Assembly (NCBI GenBank): GCA_930367205.1
Contig: OV884012.1
Span: 148,319,405-148,383,404, forward strand
Direction: 5' to 3'
From: Acanthosoma haemorrhoidale
Lineage: Eukaryota; Arthropoda; Insecta; Hemiptera; Acanthosomatidae
DNA length: 64,000 nt
Shown here: positions 34,855-46,069 of the stretch, piece by piece
Position numbering within the stretch: the stretch's first letter is position 1
Layout of the letters: each line of letters starts with the position of its first letter
Made by a program: the position numbers and the translations under genes
The notes under the pieces: generated by a model
The model's database searches: none
The model's input: only the letters and a program-made list of their open reading frames with translations
Told to the model about the DNA's origin: nothing

Positions 34855-35775
34855 CTTAGTGGAGTGAAGATCTCGATCAACCAGTCCTCCTCACATCATC
34901 TTTCACAAACCGGTCACATGTAACACCAGGTCGCCTGTGCTGGGTTTCAGACAAGTCACCCTCAATCATCCTGCTTTGCAAGGGTTTCTAATCCTGTCCT
35001 ATAATTCTTGATTGGAAATCATTGGCCATGGGATCCTAATGATTTTTCTCTAGGATCGACTGATAAATACTTGAAGGTTATTCTTTATGTCTTTGGTTAC
35101 TCTCGTTGGTCAATACAGGAGTAGCGCTTGAACATTTGTTTCGAAATGTCTCAGGTCATTTCTGAGAGAAATGGAGTCACTCATCCACAAAGAGCTAAAC
35201 AAAAGCTCCATTACTTATCCCTTACACGGGGCATTCTCTTCGGCCCCTCCCTGCTCATTCCCTATACTTTCAAGATGGAAGGAGCAACACTTGAAATATT
35301 ACCCCATTTCCATTGTGCAAACTTTCCTAGACCACTGGATTCACTCACATTTTCACATTTTCTGCAAACCGAAATTTGTGGTTTCATCTTGAGATCGCAT
35401 TGCTAGCAGGGATCCCATATGTCATCGTTGAACTCGAAGTCATCCAGTCAGTCTGTGAGGGCACTATGAGCTCATTTCCTCATTTGTGAAAGAGCGATAT
35501 TATGTATCATTGGCGAACTCCTGAAATGGTCTGTATTGGCCCACCCAGAAAGTTGGCCCTCATAGTTTCTTCATGAGGTTTCAATTTGTCTACAGTATTC
35601 TACATACATTTTTCTAAAATCAACTACATTCCCTGCATATTGGCTGAGTCAAACGTCTCCTCAAGGCCAATGAAGACTATGCAAGAACGGTCGTTCCCCT
35701 CTCAGCTCTATAATAATACGGAGTGTCTTAGTGAGGCCAATCCCGCTTCAATATTACTGAAGCACGGCTGATCTT
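34855..35775 (-). pseudogene. LINE reverse transcriptase relic of a second, non-Jockey type
   Basis: Decayed ORF2 read on the minus strand in several frames. Near 35600-35690 VFIGLEETFDSANMQG matches RT motif A of the FIDLEKAFDSVNRE kind. Near 35380-35450 LDDFEFNDDI followed by QCDLKMK fits the DxxFADDI catalytic box and the DLQxKT that follows it. Near 34880-34960 EGDLSETQHRRPGVTC with FVKDDVRR fits the C-terminal GELxxGKRxRGRPxxRYKDVxKRD tail of craniata-type LINEs. This tail and motif A wording separate it from the Jockey copies. Multiple stops; motif B region lost. Confidence 0.6.
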
Positions 35776-36184
35776 ACGCCATTTCTTAATTATTTTTTTT
35801 TAGTATTGAACTAGTAACTCCGAGAATCAAGCAAAACAATGTGCATTAGTTACACATATCATACAACGTTCAAGTGTATGGTTTTCTCAGGACTACAGAA
35901 AATCAATTCAAAAAATAATAAAGATATTTCTCTTATCTTGTCATTTGTCAAAAAATAATTAGAGGGGGAAAATATTGTTTTGAAAAAGTTATTGAGAATG
36001 AAAACCTTCTTTCGTAAAAGCAAAGCATCATAAAATGAATGATAGCCAGTCAGAACCAGTACAGTACTAACTCATCAGAATTCCCGTGAAAATGAAGGAT
36101 AAAGGCCACTAATTAAAAGATATTCCGTCAAAAAACGCTCCCTGGAAATCGGTATAAGAGCAGTCTAGGTAAATCGACCCCTAC
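35776..36184. other. Non-coding; intron of the minus-strand gene if real
   Basis: AT-rich. A nearby AG (about 36138) lies only some 43 bases from the donor at 36184 and is too close for an intron; the next exon is not visible here. Confidence 0.4.
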
Positions 36185-36245
36185 CTATGGTCTACTATTG
36201 CAGCTGGTAAAGACGTCAGCCCCTTCAAGAACATCAGCTGATGTC
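36185..36245 (-). CDS. Candidate second exon with start codon, unknown protein
   Basis: A 61-bp minus-strand exon between a strong acceptor (ACTTTCCTTTTCCAG) and donor (CATAG|GTAGGG). The first ATG of the two-exon model that opens a frame reaching the next splice site is at 36234, giving MFLKGLTSLPAAIVDH and two bases of the next codon (phase 2). The peptide is hydrophobic/basic like a signal or mitochondrial leader, but it is too short to name. It follows a leader exon after a 169-bp intron, an ordinary insect size. The remaining coding exons must lie at lower coordinates or outside the window. Confidence 0.45.
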
Positions 36246-36414
36246 CTGGAAAAGGAAAGTTCACCCTAAACCGACTTCTGCTGTCTTAGTCCATTCAACA
36301 ATCCAGTCGATTTTACACTCCAAAACACCCAACACCAGGGTATTTAAAATGTAAAAATGAACTGTATAATATGAATTGTCACACCGGGGAGATAGAAAAG
36401 AAATTTTAGCTTAC

Positions 36415-36680
36415 CTTGGTCTATCACCTCTGCCAACAATGTTCCTCTTACTTCTCGTTGATGCGGCTCAGCACACGACCCTCTAGATACCAGCTTCAAA
36501 TTTTATAATGTCAAAGTAACACAGTGGGAAAAACAAACATCGCGAATAACGTTCCCGATTTATCGCTAATGAAAACTTCACGCCGAGAAGATGACTACAA
36601 CAAAGGTGTCTCCGACATCAACTCTCCTTTGCCTTCACTCTACACTCCACAAGGTGGCTTGTGACCTTGAATCAAACTGA
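36415..36680 (-). other. Candidate untranslated first exon of the minus-strand gene
   Basis: A minus-strand block richer in G+C than its flanks, ending CCAAG|GTAAGC, a near-consensus donor. Its ATGs open only very short frames (for example ATGTCGGAG, stop after 8 codons), so it fits a 5' UTR. The start near 36680 is set by the initiator-like TCAGTT that overlaps TGACGTCA. Transcription itself is inference. Confidence 0.45.
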
Positions 36681-36685
36681 CGTCA
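36661..36685 (-). promoter_or_regulatory. CRE palindrome and nuclear-receptor half site
   Basis: TGACGTCA at 36678-36685 is a perfect CREB/ATF site. Reading minus, it merges into TCAGTTTG, which matches the arthropod initiator TCAGT, and TCAAGGTCAC (36661-36670) is an extended nuclear-receptor half site. Their position just 5' of the leader exon supports a promoter. Confidence 0.45.
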
Positions 36686-37226
36686 CACTGGCGTGAACCC
36701 CGATTATAAAAAAAAAGTAGTGTAGTTCTGATTTTTGTAACAGTTGTTGGGGATAGTGTCCTGTGCAACACACAAGTAAGTCAAAAGTTTAGAAAATAGT
36801 AAGAGTTAAAAACCAGGAATTTTCATGAATAAACTGCTTTCACAAAAACTGTGGTAACTCCTGTTGTGTAATCCTGAACCATTTACTTAGCGTAAAAATG
36901 AATAGAAACATTTTTAGAGGCGACCAGTTTGCGAGATTATTGAGAAAACCTGAGAAAAAAAAACCTTTAAACTGCCCCATCCCCCTCGGGTTCACCCCCC
37001 CCCCTCCCCCATCCTTCAGGACTAACATGATTTATTTTTTCTTTGGAGCATGGACTGTCAACCCTCCTGAGGACACTGACCCGGAACATTGTTAACGGAC
37101 TATCAGATGATGCAGACTAATATTGTTAGTCGACACTTGAACGTCTTGAACATCCGACCGAAATGGCCTTATCAAGTATCACTGCCAACACGTCATGATA
37201 GAATAGGGTTTGGAGCGACTGATTAA
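36686..37226. other. Spacer upstream of the minus-strand promoter
   Basis: AT-rich with a C-rich run (about 36996-37010). The two facing open frames over 36840-37095 are products of low-complexity sequence. Confidence 0.45.
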
Positions 37227-37818
37227 TATTTCACATCGACGCCATCGCTTTGATAACTGTAGTGAAATTGAATTAATCCTAGATACACCCTTTTCCTCTA
37301 TTAAATAACCGGTCATTCAAATAATGATTGCAAGTATGTTAATAAAACTGTTTATCATATTTAAAAGTTCAAACTATGTAATTCTGACTGCACTTCGGAT
37401 GGTTCATAATTTAATGTAACTGTTTGTTTATATTTGCAAGAATAATTGATGTACTCTCTTTAAGCACGTTCATTGAACAGAAAACCTCAATCAAACTTAA
37501 CATTAGATGTTTAATGCAATTACCTTAAATTCCATTTATTTTTTATTATTATTTTATACGTTTTTTACACACGCTATACTTATATTTCTTAATTACTAGC
37601 TAAAACATTAACTTCAATTTTAAGTATAATCTGCATACATTGCGATGTAGCAACTCCAAGGATTGGAAACGTACTGTTCTCTCTGACATCAAGAATCATA
37701 CACAAATCTTAGAGACTTTAGGGTTCCTATCACCGGTAACTCACCCGCTTTGCTTCCTGTGATTAAATCTTGTCTAACATTTTGGCTTAGCATGGGACAA
37801 GATTTCTTATAGTTGACC
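37227..37818. repeat. Long inverted repeat, left arm (~590 bp)
   Basis: The reverse complement closely matches 39213-39812. Shared landmarks from the outer end inward: ATCGACGCCATCG, ATTCAATTTCACTACAGTTA (minus), ACCGGTTATT(T), GAACCATCCGAAGTGCAGTC (minus), CTCCAAGGATT, GACATCAAGAATCATACACA, CACCGGTAACTCACCCGC and ATCTTGTCTAACATTT. Small indels only. Non-coding. Confidence 0.9.
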
Positions 37819-39212
37819 GACCATTTGCCATCCACCTCCTTTCCGAGGGACGCAATCCATTGACGCTGTTGTGGCTGTTCATTGCATCTTGTATTTCGAT
37901 TTTGATGCTACTTAATTGTACAACTCTATATTTTCTTAATTTTCAATATAGAGACGTTTAATTTGTATCTTTTCTTTTAGACGTTTCCGTGTAAATCTAC
38001 GCACGCTAGTACAATGAGCATTTCCGTTTCTAATATTGTATCCGTTAGTACTAATCCATTTTGAAATGTGTTTTCTTATAATATTGCATGTTCTATAACT
38101 TGTAAAGTGTACCTGTGACCTAGACTGATTAAGACGGAGGAAGTGGAAGTTAAGGTGGGTTGCTCGGTACGAAGCGTCTCTCCGCTACCATTTAACTGCT
38201 CACCAACTTTACTCGACTCCTACCACTACAAACTTTGTAATGGGCGTGGCTCGCAAGATCGCCAGCCACCCTAAGGTCCAATATGTGGAACAGGACAGGA
38301 CTGAGTACGGCATCTCCGCTTATCCCTTTGCATCATGCCCGGAGAGAAGAGATTGGCAAGCAATGAACCATTCTCTATCAAAGAAGAGAAACGCGGCATA
38401 TCAGCATCCACCTAATAAGGTCTATTTTTACCTTCATTTAATGTTTAATAATTTCAGTTCTCTTAGTAATTATAAGTATCTCATTAATTAACTTCACATT
38501 TCCTCACTGGCAAGAACCATAATTTCCCAGGTGCATACGTGATTTTCTAATGAAAATTCTGACATTTCTTAATTGAAACTTTAGGAAAAAAGTGACCTGG
38601 GCTACGTGTTTTGCTTAATAATATTAAAAGTGAGCCTGCTGGCTTATATAATTCATTTTTAACTACGGAAAGGATTTGTAACACCTTGTGCCAGCATAAC
38701 CGGGCCTGAGTTTTTGTTAAAAAATAAAAAATGCAGGTCCTGGGCATTGTTTCGTTTAAAAGTCTCCAAAAAGGAGATTTTTTCTTATATTTCTTTCATG
38801 AAACCTTAAAAAATAAAACGTCCTCTTTAAAATTGTATGAAAACTAATCATACTGTCCAGTGTCGCTACAAGTTATGCCTGCAAATAAAATAAAATGTTC
38901 TCATGTGCCATGTATTGGAACTATTTTTTTTTTAAATATATTATGCGTTGGTTTTGTCCTCTATTCTGAATTTTACTGGAGACAAAGTTGAATGTAGATG
39001 CTAAAAATTAAAGTCACTTTAAAGAAAATAATAATGATTTGATAATTTATTTGCAAAAATAAATATTTTTCTATCTAATGATATAGAGTATCAAATTTAA
39101 AATATCGGCGTCATTAATATGCATTATTTATTAGTACTTGAGTGAATTCTAAGTATGAAAAGGCAATAAATTCGTTTTAGCAACCACATTGAAACCGTAA
39201 ATTGAGTGATAC
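37819..39212. other. Centre of the foldback structure
   Basis: 1.4 kb enclosed by the arms; contains the exon-like segment 38127-38419 and otherwise AT-rich DNA. No transposase is visible in it. Confidence 0.6.
38127..38419 (+). CDS. Candidate exon, subtilase-propeptide-like
   Basis: Open in one plus-strand frame from about 38127 past a weak donor AAG|GTCTAT at 38420. The translation includes RYHLTAHQLYSTPTTT, MGVARKIASHPKVQYVEQDR and SLSKKRNAAYQHPPNK. The HPKVQYVEQDR motif is the typical end of the inhibitory propeptide of subtilisin/kexin proteases (HPxVxYVExDR), and SLSKKR resembles a dibasic processing site. The rest of the propeptide and the catalytic domain are not seen. No good acceptor was found, so it may be a captured gene fragment or an ancient exon. 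Its place inside a foldback element favours capture or duplication. The family call rests on one motif. Confidence 0.35.
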
Positions 39213-39812
39213 ATCACAAGAAATCTTGTGCCATGCTGAGCCCAAATGTTAGACAAGATTTAATTTAAGCACAGAGCGCCCTGAAGCAAAACTTTTGCGG
39301 GTGAGTTACCGGTGAAAAGAACCCTAAAGTCTCTAAGATTTGTGTATGATTCTTGATGTCGGAGAGAACAGTACGTTTAAAATCCTTGGAGTTGGCACAT
39401 CAAAATGTATACAGATTATACATAAAATTGAAGTTAATGTTTTAGCTATTAATTAAGAAATATAAGTATAGTGTGTGTACAAAACGTATAAAATAATAAT
39501 AAGAAATAAATGGGATTTAAGGTGATTGCATTAAACATCTATTTTAACTTTGATTGAGGTTTTCTGTTCAATGAACGTGCCTGAAGAGAGTACATCAATT
39601 ATTCTTGCAAACATAAACAAACAGTTACATTAAATTATGAACCATCCGAAGTGCAGTCAGAATTACATAGTTTGAACTTTTAAGTATGATAAACAGTTTT
39701 ATTCACATACTTGCAATCATTATTTGAATGACCGGTTATTTAATAGAGGAAAAGGGTGTATCTAGGATTAATTCAATTTCACTACAGTTATCAAAACGAT
39801 GGCGTCGATGTT
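39213..39812. repeat. Long inverted repeat, right arm (~600 bp)
   Basis: Inverse copy of 37227-37818. Together with the 1.39-kb centre it forms a 2.59-kb foldback. No perfect target duplication is evident at the outer ends. Confidence 0.9.
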
Positions 39813-39844
39813 TTATAGCTAGTAATAACTAAAAAAAAAATAAG

Positions 39845-39990
39845 TAATTGCATTAAACATCAATTGTAAACTTTGATTCAGGCTTTCTGTTCAATAAACG
39901 TGCTTAAAGCGTCCTTATCAATTATTCTTTTAAATATAAACAAACAATTACATTAAATTATGAACCATCCGAAGTACAGTCAATATTTAC
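39845..39990 (+). repeat. Third, partial copy of the inverted-repeat arm
   Basis: About 145 bases in the same orientation as the right arm and only about 35 bases beyond it: ATTGCATTAAACATC, TTTGATTCAGGCTTTCTGTT and AATTATGAACCATCCGAAGT. More diverged than the two arms are from each other, so it is older or has escaped homogenisation. Confidence 0.85.
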
Positions 39991-40051
39991 TTACACTTGA
40001 CCTGAATTTTTATATACTACTTTTTTTACATATCATAGCATGGAGGCGTAA

Positions 40052-40725
40052 TATTCAATAGATGTACTTACATTCTGATGTACTTTGAAGATTTCTCGTT
40101 CACAGTTACAGTTCCGGTAAAGAACTTTAGAATGTTAATTGTTATCAGACACCGTACACTGTATAAGTTATATATAGAATGTTCTATACATTTATCATGA
40201 AAACTAATGTAACTAAGGAAATGAGCACGTCTCGACGTACAAGTGAGAAGTAATGGAAGAGAAATGCACCCTGCCCGGCCGGCCAAAGTTCACGAACCTG
40301 TCCGAACCTGCGTGTGCCCCGACATATTGAAATCAATGCTAGTACATTTACAAACAAATTTATTATTATTTTTTAATACATTCAAATACCCACAGGATGG
40401 AAACAACTGTCATTATATAATTATTTTTTATTCAGCAGTGGCGAATTCCAACACTGGGCGCCAAGCACAGACAGGTTCGCATAGTCGGACTTTGGACTTG
40501 GTCAGTTCTTCTTGCCATATCGCACCTAACGGATCTTATTAATTGTAATACAGTTTCTCGTTAAATATTTTATAGGTTCTAACAACAAGGTATGCAATTA
40601 TATGTATTTAAAATCTATTAACGTTTGAACTAAACGTCGTTTACTTGATACAATGGTGCAGCAACTCTATATAAGATATAAATCTTCAGAAGATGTCGAA
40701 ATGTAAGTACATCCACTTAATATTA
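40052..40725. mobile_element. Palindromic MITE-like element, ~670 bp
   Basis: The outer inverted ends pair 40052-40100 with 40675-40725 (GATGTACTTACATT and TGAAGATTT shared). Inner GC-richer arms pair about 40270-40325 with 40440-40505 (CCAAAGT, CGAACCTGTC, TGTGC). Between the inner arms is AT-rich DNA. No coding capacity. Two nested levels of inverted repeat mark a foldback DNA transposon derivative. Confidence 0.65.
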
Positions 40726-43622
40726 TTTTGTATTAAATGCTTTATAAGTCAAATGTGATACATCGCACCATTATGGGTTTTAATACAGTTCCGAAAATGA
40801 TTCTATTGCAAATTTTAATGGCATTTTGTCATAACATTGGAACAAAACCCAAACATGTACGTTTTATTAATTGCGAGCTCTTTTTATTTGTTCATATATA
40901 CCATTCAATATGATAGGAAAATCTTATCTTTTAAATACTAATTAATTTAATTAGGACTCTTAATTATTTTCAAGAGGGTGGTTTAATTTTTAAAGTCGTC
41001 TCAGGCTTAAATCGAAATTACCATGCTTCTAAACACAAAACACAAAACACTGGTAGTATCAGTTTTAATGATTTATTGTAATTATAGTTTAAAGCAACAA
41101 AGTATAAATTACACGTTGTTGACAAGGACGAAAATATATTTTATTTTACTTATAAATTATACACATATTTTTTGTAAGACTAATTAATTAATGACACTAA
41201 CTCGTGTTTTATGGAGCTGACTATAATTCTCGTGTCTTCATTGTATCAGATGATGCCTTCATGTGAAATTTCATGTCTATGGCTTGAATAAGAGGCTCAC
41301 AAAGACCTCTGCAGACACACACACACAGGTGAAGAGCAGAGGGCTTATGATTTTGAAAAATCAGCGAAGCCCTAAAAATTGTAGGTTAGGTTGGGGGTAT
41401 TTGCTTAATTGTAGAGGGTACAATGTAGATATTATGGTTAGTGAATGCTTATTGTGAATAGTAGTTACATTAGCAATATTACATACTAGACCCACTTGCT
41501 AGGTAGCAGTGTTTAGAACAGTTCAAAATCATCACAATGAAACCTTCCCACCAGTTTGAAGTACTTAAGTTTATTTGTGTTTTCATTCAGTTTTAAATTA
41601 GGCATCAAAGTTTTTCGGTTTAATGCTCGTTTTGTGTCCCTGCTTAGAGCTTCTTCATTCATCTTCTATGATATCAGAAACATTTCAAGAGATTTCCCAT
41701 ACTTGCTTGGATGACTCTCGTACTTGCAGATTCTTAATCTCCTTTAAAAAGACATTCTTCCTCAAAAACTTCTTGTGAACATTTGCAAAGATTATTTTTC
41801 AAGATTCTGTGAAAATTCACTTTTTCTAGGTTTTTTGAAAATACATGTCTTCATAAGTGCATACGTTGTTCACTAAGTATATCATGATGATATATATTTT
41901 CAATTCAAGGAGAAGCATATGTTTCTAAGCCTTCTGTTAAACAGTGTCATGTCTCATATGATAAACAGGTTATAACTTAATATGTATACCTTTCTAAATT
42001 TTTTATTCCAAGATTTAAATATAGATTTGGATATAATAAATTTCAATTTAACGTGCTCCCAACCTTCGTAATTTAAAATGTTCGCTCACGTTTAGTAACG
42101 ATTAGTTACAGGCTTCTAGGAAGAGAAAATCAAATGCAAATGTTTAGCTGATTCCCACGCAACCCTCCTAATCTTTCCAAGAAGTGTTTAGTGCAGGTTT
42201 GTTACATACAAGTTTTTTAAATAAATTATCACACGTCTCATATAGTATAGTAGAACGAATGGGTCATCTTACCTTAACTTGGCTTATTTTTTTTTAGTCT
42301 AAACTATTTTAGGAAAAACATAAAACCTAATCATGCAAAAACAACGAAGTGAAAATTCAAGTTAAGCGTCATTCATCTCATAAATATTGGTTTCATTACG
42401 ATAACAAAAACGATTTTATTGACATCGTTAATGAGTTTTAGTAATAATAACTAAACTCCAAACATCGTGTCGTCAAGGCCTATAATTTTATGCCCTAAAT
42501 AATGTGATCAGAAAATATTTATTTTATGTAATTGATCAAATGTATAGTAAATAAAGCACCAACACATATTACATATGTAAAGAAAATGTATTACTTTAAT
42601 TTTGAATTTTGCGACGCATGTATCGAACTAATGTAATCATATGTAATATGCAAGTTTATTAAAAGTTAAATAATAAGATTTGTTAAAATGAATTAACATA
42701 TTAAAAAAATACTTTAAATGTCGTTTCTCTGAATCAAGGTAGATTTTGGGAAATAGTGTGAATCAGTGTAAACAGAACTTATAAATAATGAAATAAAATA
42801 TTTGTTTACAGATCAGCAGAACAAAGCTTGTTTGATTTGTCAATCCTGATAAATAGCAGAAAAATAATTAAACTTACACATATTGTTGTTTAAAAAGTTG
42901 AGATCTTCAATGTAACTCAACATGATTCTTAAAGTTGATCTCCCTACTTGATATGGTGGCAAAATATATTTTTCTTTAGTAAATTAATGGTGCCTGTGAA
43001 GTTAGAATTTTGATACAGGCAAGTTATTTAATTAAATCTTCGTGTAGAGTTACAGCTTTTTAGGCTAAACAGACTCAATAACTTGAACACACAGGTGTGA
43101 AAACATCCCATGGAGTTCCAGTAACTCCATTCACTCAATAAGGAGCTTGCTGTAAAATAATAATTAAGTGCCTTCGCGGGAAAATGGAGATAAAATGGGG
43201 CGGTAAAACATGTGCAAGGGATGATAACAGCATGCTTTAGCACCCTTTCTGCAGGATTACACGTCTGTGCTTAATGTTTATTCTCAAATTATTGGGCAAT
43301 TTTTCCAAAGTGATCTATGAGCAACGGCGTGGATACTGTCTAAGATGTAATTACGTTTGTAGGGGAAGGTGATTATCGATAGGAAATTGTAGTTGTATCT
43401 GAATATTGTCTTGTCGACTGAGCAAACATGAACTCTTTACATTTATCATGATGGAGGCAATTATTACATGCGTTTAACACTTAGGTATGTGCTATAGCTG
43501 CTGAGCCCTAACTGGTAGGATCTAGTTTAAACCGTCATGGTGCATGAATCACATATTCTATAACTTCCAAGCCTCTTTTAATAGTTTTTATATAACATTC
43601 AGTTATTAGTTTTATTATGCTA
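40726..43622. other. Non-coding spacer
   Basis: AT-rich throughout; includes a short (CA)n at about 41316-41327 and one minus-strand open frame near 43028-43243 without domain. No gene recognised. Confidence 0.5.
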
Positions 43623-43690
43623 AGTTTTATAATGCTAAGAACAAGCAGAAAGGGATTGTATACCTGACTCGTGACTTCATGTAAGTCATC
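43623..43690 (+). repeat. LTR-like unit B1, 5' fragment
   Basis: Starts AGTTTTATAATGCTAAGAAC and follows the unit for about 68 bases to CTTCATG(T)AAGTCA, then leaves it. Same orientation as the full unit 158 bases downstream. Confidence 0.8.
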
Positions 43691-43702
43691 CCACGTGAGA
43701 AT

Positions 43703-43803
43703 GTCAGACGTTCATCCCGGAAACCCAGCGGAGCGAGGGAGATTCAATAGGAGACTTAACCTCATATTGCTGTTTGTAGTTTCATACTGCAGCAGTACAT
43801 CAA
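43703..43803 (+). repeat. Block R, companion of the LTR-like unit
   Basis: About 100 bases that recur, inverted, at 55311-55413; shared GGAAACCCAG, GAGGGAGATTCAATAGGAGA, CTTAACCTCAT and GTTTGTAGTTTCATACT. In both places it lies upstream of a full LTR-like unit in that unit's orientation, suggesting it belongs to the same larger element or to a duplicated segment. Confidence 0.8.
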
Positions 43804-43847
43804 GTCATGCTAAACCTGCAAGAGCTGCCGTTTGTAATATTATCGTA

Positions 43848-44178
43848 AGTTTTATAATGCTAAGAACAAGTAGAAGGGGCTTGAGACGAACTGCATACCT
43901 GCCTCGTGACTTCATGGAAGCCACTGATGGTTCCCTGTTATTTTTAAGTAAGCAACCTCATTCTCCCAAGACCTCCCTGCTTCCCAGAATCTTATCCTTT
44001 TCTTATGCATATATACCTCAGCTTTAGCCTCAGGCCCCACTCGTGCCTAGACATTCCAGACAGTATGAGTTAACGTAACTCTTAATATTTGTATATACCA
44101 GCGTTTCGATCGTACTTCATCATAAAGCTTTTGCTTATTTTCTTTTAAAAGACTCTTCTCTAAAAAGATTATTTAACT
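43848..44178 (+). mobile_element. LTR-like unit B2, full length
   Basis: 331 bases bounded by AGTTTTATAATG and ATTATTTAACT. Contains GCCTCGTGACTTCATGGAAG, a pyrimidine-rich middle, CTTAATATTTGTATATACCA, and a polyadenylation-like CATAAAGCTTT before a pyrimidine/A-rich end. The AGTT...AACT ends and an internal polyadenylation signal are features of gypsy-type LTRs. No protein-coding sequence. Called LTR-like because the primer-binding site and polypurine tract are not visible. Confidence 0.55.
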
Positions 44179-45712
44179 ATTGAAAAAAATATATTAGTCC
44201 AAAATCGACATGTAGTAACAGAAACTATTGGACTGTGAAACATGAAATGGAGTGTTTTTCATAATTTAAAAAAAACTCTTGCCGGGTAGTTTCTCCACTT
44301 TCTACGTCTTTTTTTCGTTTATAAATATTTTAAAAAAATAAAGTTCTGTTCTTAATAAATGGCAAAAAATTACGTTTTGGAAGGAGCTGGATGTTGCCCT
44401 TCTGGTTCAAGTGGAAATGTTACTAATCACCTCATGAAATAACTACAAAAAATTAAAATCTAAGTGTTGTTGATTTGGTTATACGCCCAGTGTTTACTAT
44501 ATACATGAACAGACAGATATTAATCTGCACGTGTTGCCTTACAATAATTCTAGCACGTAAAAATCGTTCGGTTGCAGTTTTGTCCGTTACTAAACAATAC
44601 TCTTATTGTAGTACTTAGAAAATAAGCGGTGTGATTGGAAGGAAAAAATACTCCTAAACGCATGTAAACAGAAGCTCACCATTGATTATTTTCCTTGTCC
44701 CAGATATAGCTCATTTCCCTGGTTCTCGGGTGTTGGTTCTGGCACGGTTCCCTCACTCGTGTTTCCCCTAAGACTGACCTGATCAAATAACAGCTTTCAC
44801 ATCTACTTCTGTAAATTTTCTGGACTAGTGGAAAGTGTAAACTTCATTCAATTCTTATGTTTTCATCCTTGTTCTATTTTCGGTTGAAGGGGGGTGCTTT
44901 TTGATTTTTAGCTACATAAAAGGAAAATTTTTGATCGACCCCATCTTACTAAGGAGGTAAGCGAAGAAACATAAATGTAACACATCCATGTCAGCCTATT
45001 TCTCCTAGGCTACCTTAGGGATATTTTTTTTTTTTTTTGGATAAATCTTAATTTTATTAGAGTCACTAGTAAAGAAAGTGAAGAAAACCTTAGTAAATTT
45101 ATTATAGTTCATCTGTCGTAAATTAATCATTTATACGTCATTTTTGAACAGTGCGTAGTACTTACATTTTTGACAAATATACTCGTATACATTTTCTGCA
45201 TCAATCTTTTTTTCTTTTAATATTTATTTTCTGCACTTCTTGAATGCATAAATACAATAACACGGAATTAAAATTGAACAGTGTTCATAGTGGGGAATGT
45301 TTACATTAAGCTACATCACTACTATAATAATAATATAATTACCACGATATGCCTTCCATTGTTTTTCTTATTGTTTCTTGTTGATAAAATACGTAAGCAC
45401 GAAAATACGAAAGCAAGCATTTTGAAAGAAAATGCATACATAAGTCACAATTAGCAGGTTCAGAAGCCATTTTTAGCTTCTATTTCCAGCTAATTTTAGC
45501 TAGATTGACAGCAAGTTAGCCAGGATAGACCAACACATATTTAAAGAGGGCTTTGAAAAAAACTCTATTCCCCAAATTAGAGAGCATCTATGTAAACTCA
45601 TAACATACCCCCTCAGGAAGCTGCATTGGCGACAACGACCCAGGAGAATTAGTTTTGAAATCACCAGACAAATTTCCCACATTCCCTTTACATTCTGACG
45701 CATAATTATAAT
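44179..45712. other. Non-coding spacer
   Basis: AT-rich with a T-run at about 45026-45039. Nothing recognised; 45500-45710 is not part of the family A copy that follows. Confidence 0.45.
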
Positions 45713-46020
45713 TAAGTGACAGTAGGAGTCCTGGTAATGGCCAGTTTCTACAATCATGTCCTGAGCGTATGTGGCTCACAGGCTTTTCGTCAGCCTCCAC
45801 TGGTCCGCGGAGCGTGGGGGCTTTCCCAAGACTCCGCTTCCTCTTTTTCATGCAAGGGAGGTGACAACCATGTGAATTTGAGAGGTCTCTGGGATGTTTG
45901 TAAATACTGTATGAATGAGCGAGTGAATGAAAATTGTAAATATGGTATGAATGAGAACATTTATCACAATTACTTATTGCCCAATGAGATAGATTGTAAT
46001 TTTATCATAATAAAGAAGTT
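45713..46020 (+). mobile_element. Jockey-like LINE (family A), 3' region, copy 9
   Basis: Plus-strand 3' region, 5'-truncated at TAAGTGACAGTAGGAGTCC, ending TTTTATCATAATAAAGAAG. Its end lies about 50 bases before readable Tigger transposase sequence on the same strand, so the LINE probably inserted in or next to that transposon. Confidence 0.85.
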
Positions 46021-46069
46021 TCAATTATTGAAATCACAAGATGGAAATGTTTGCCTCCTAACGTCATAG

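Noticed and set aside
36840..37095. Facing open frames with PPPPP/GGGGG runs
   Set aside because: Driven by the C-run; no domain or splice support.
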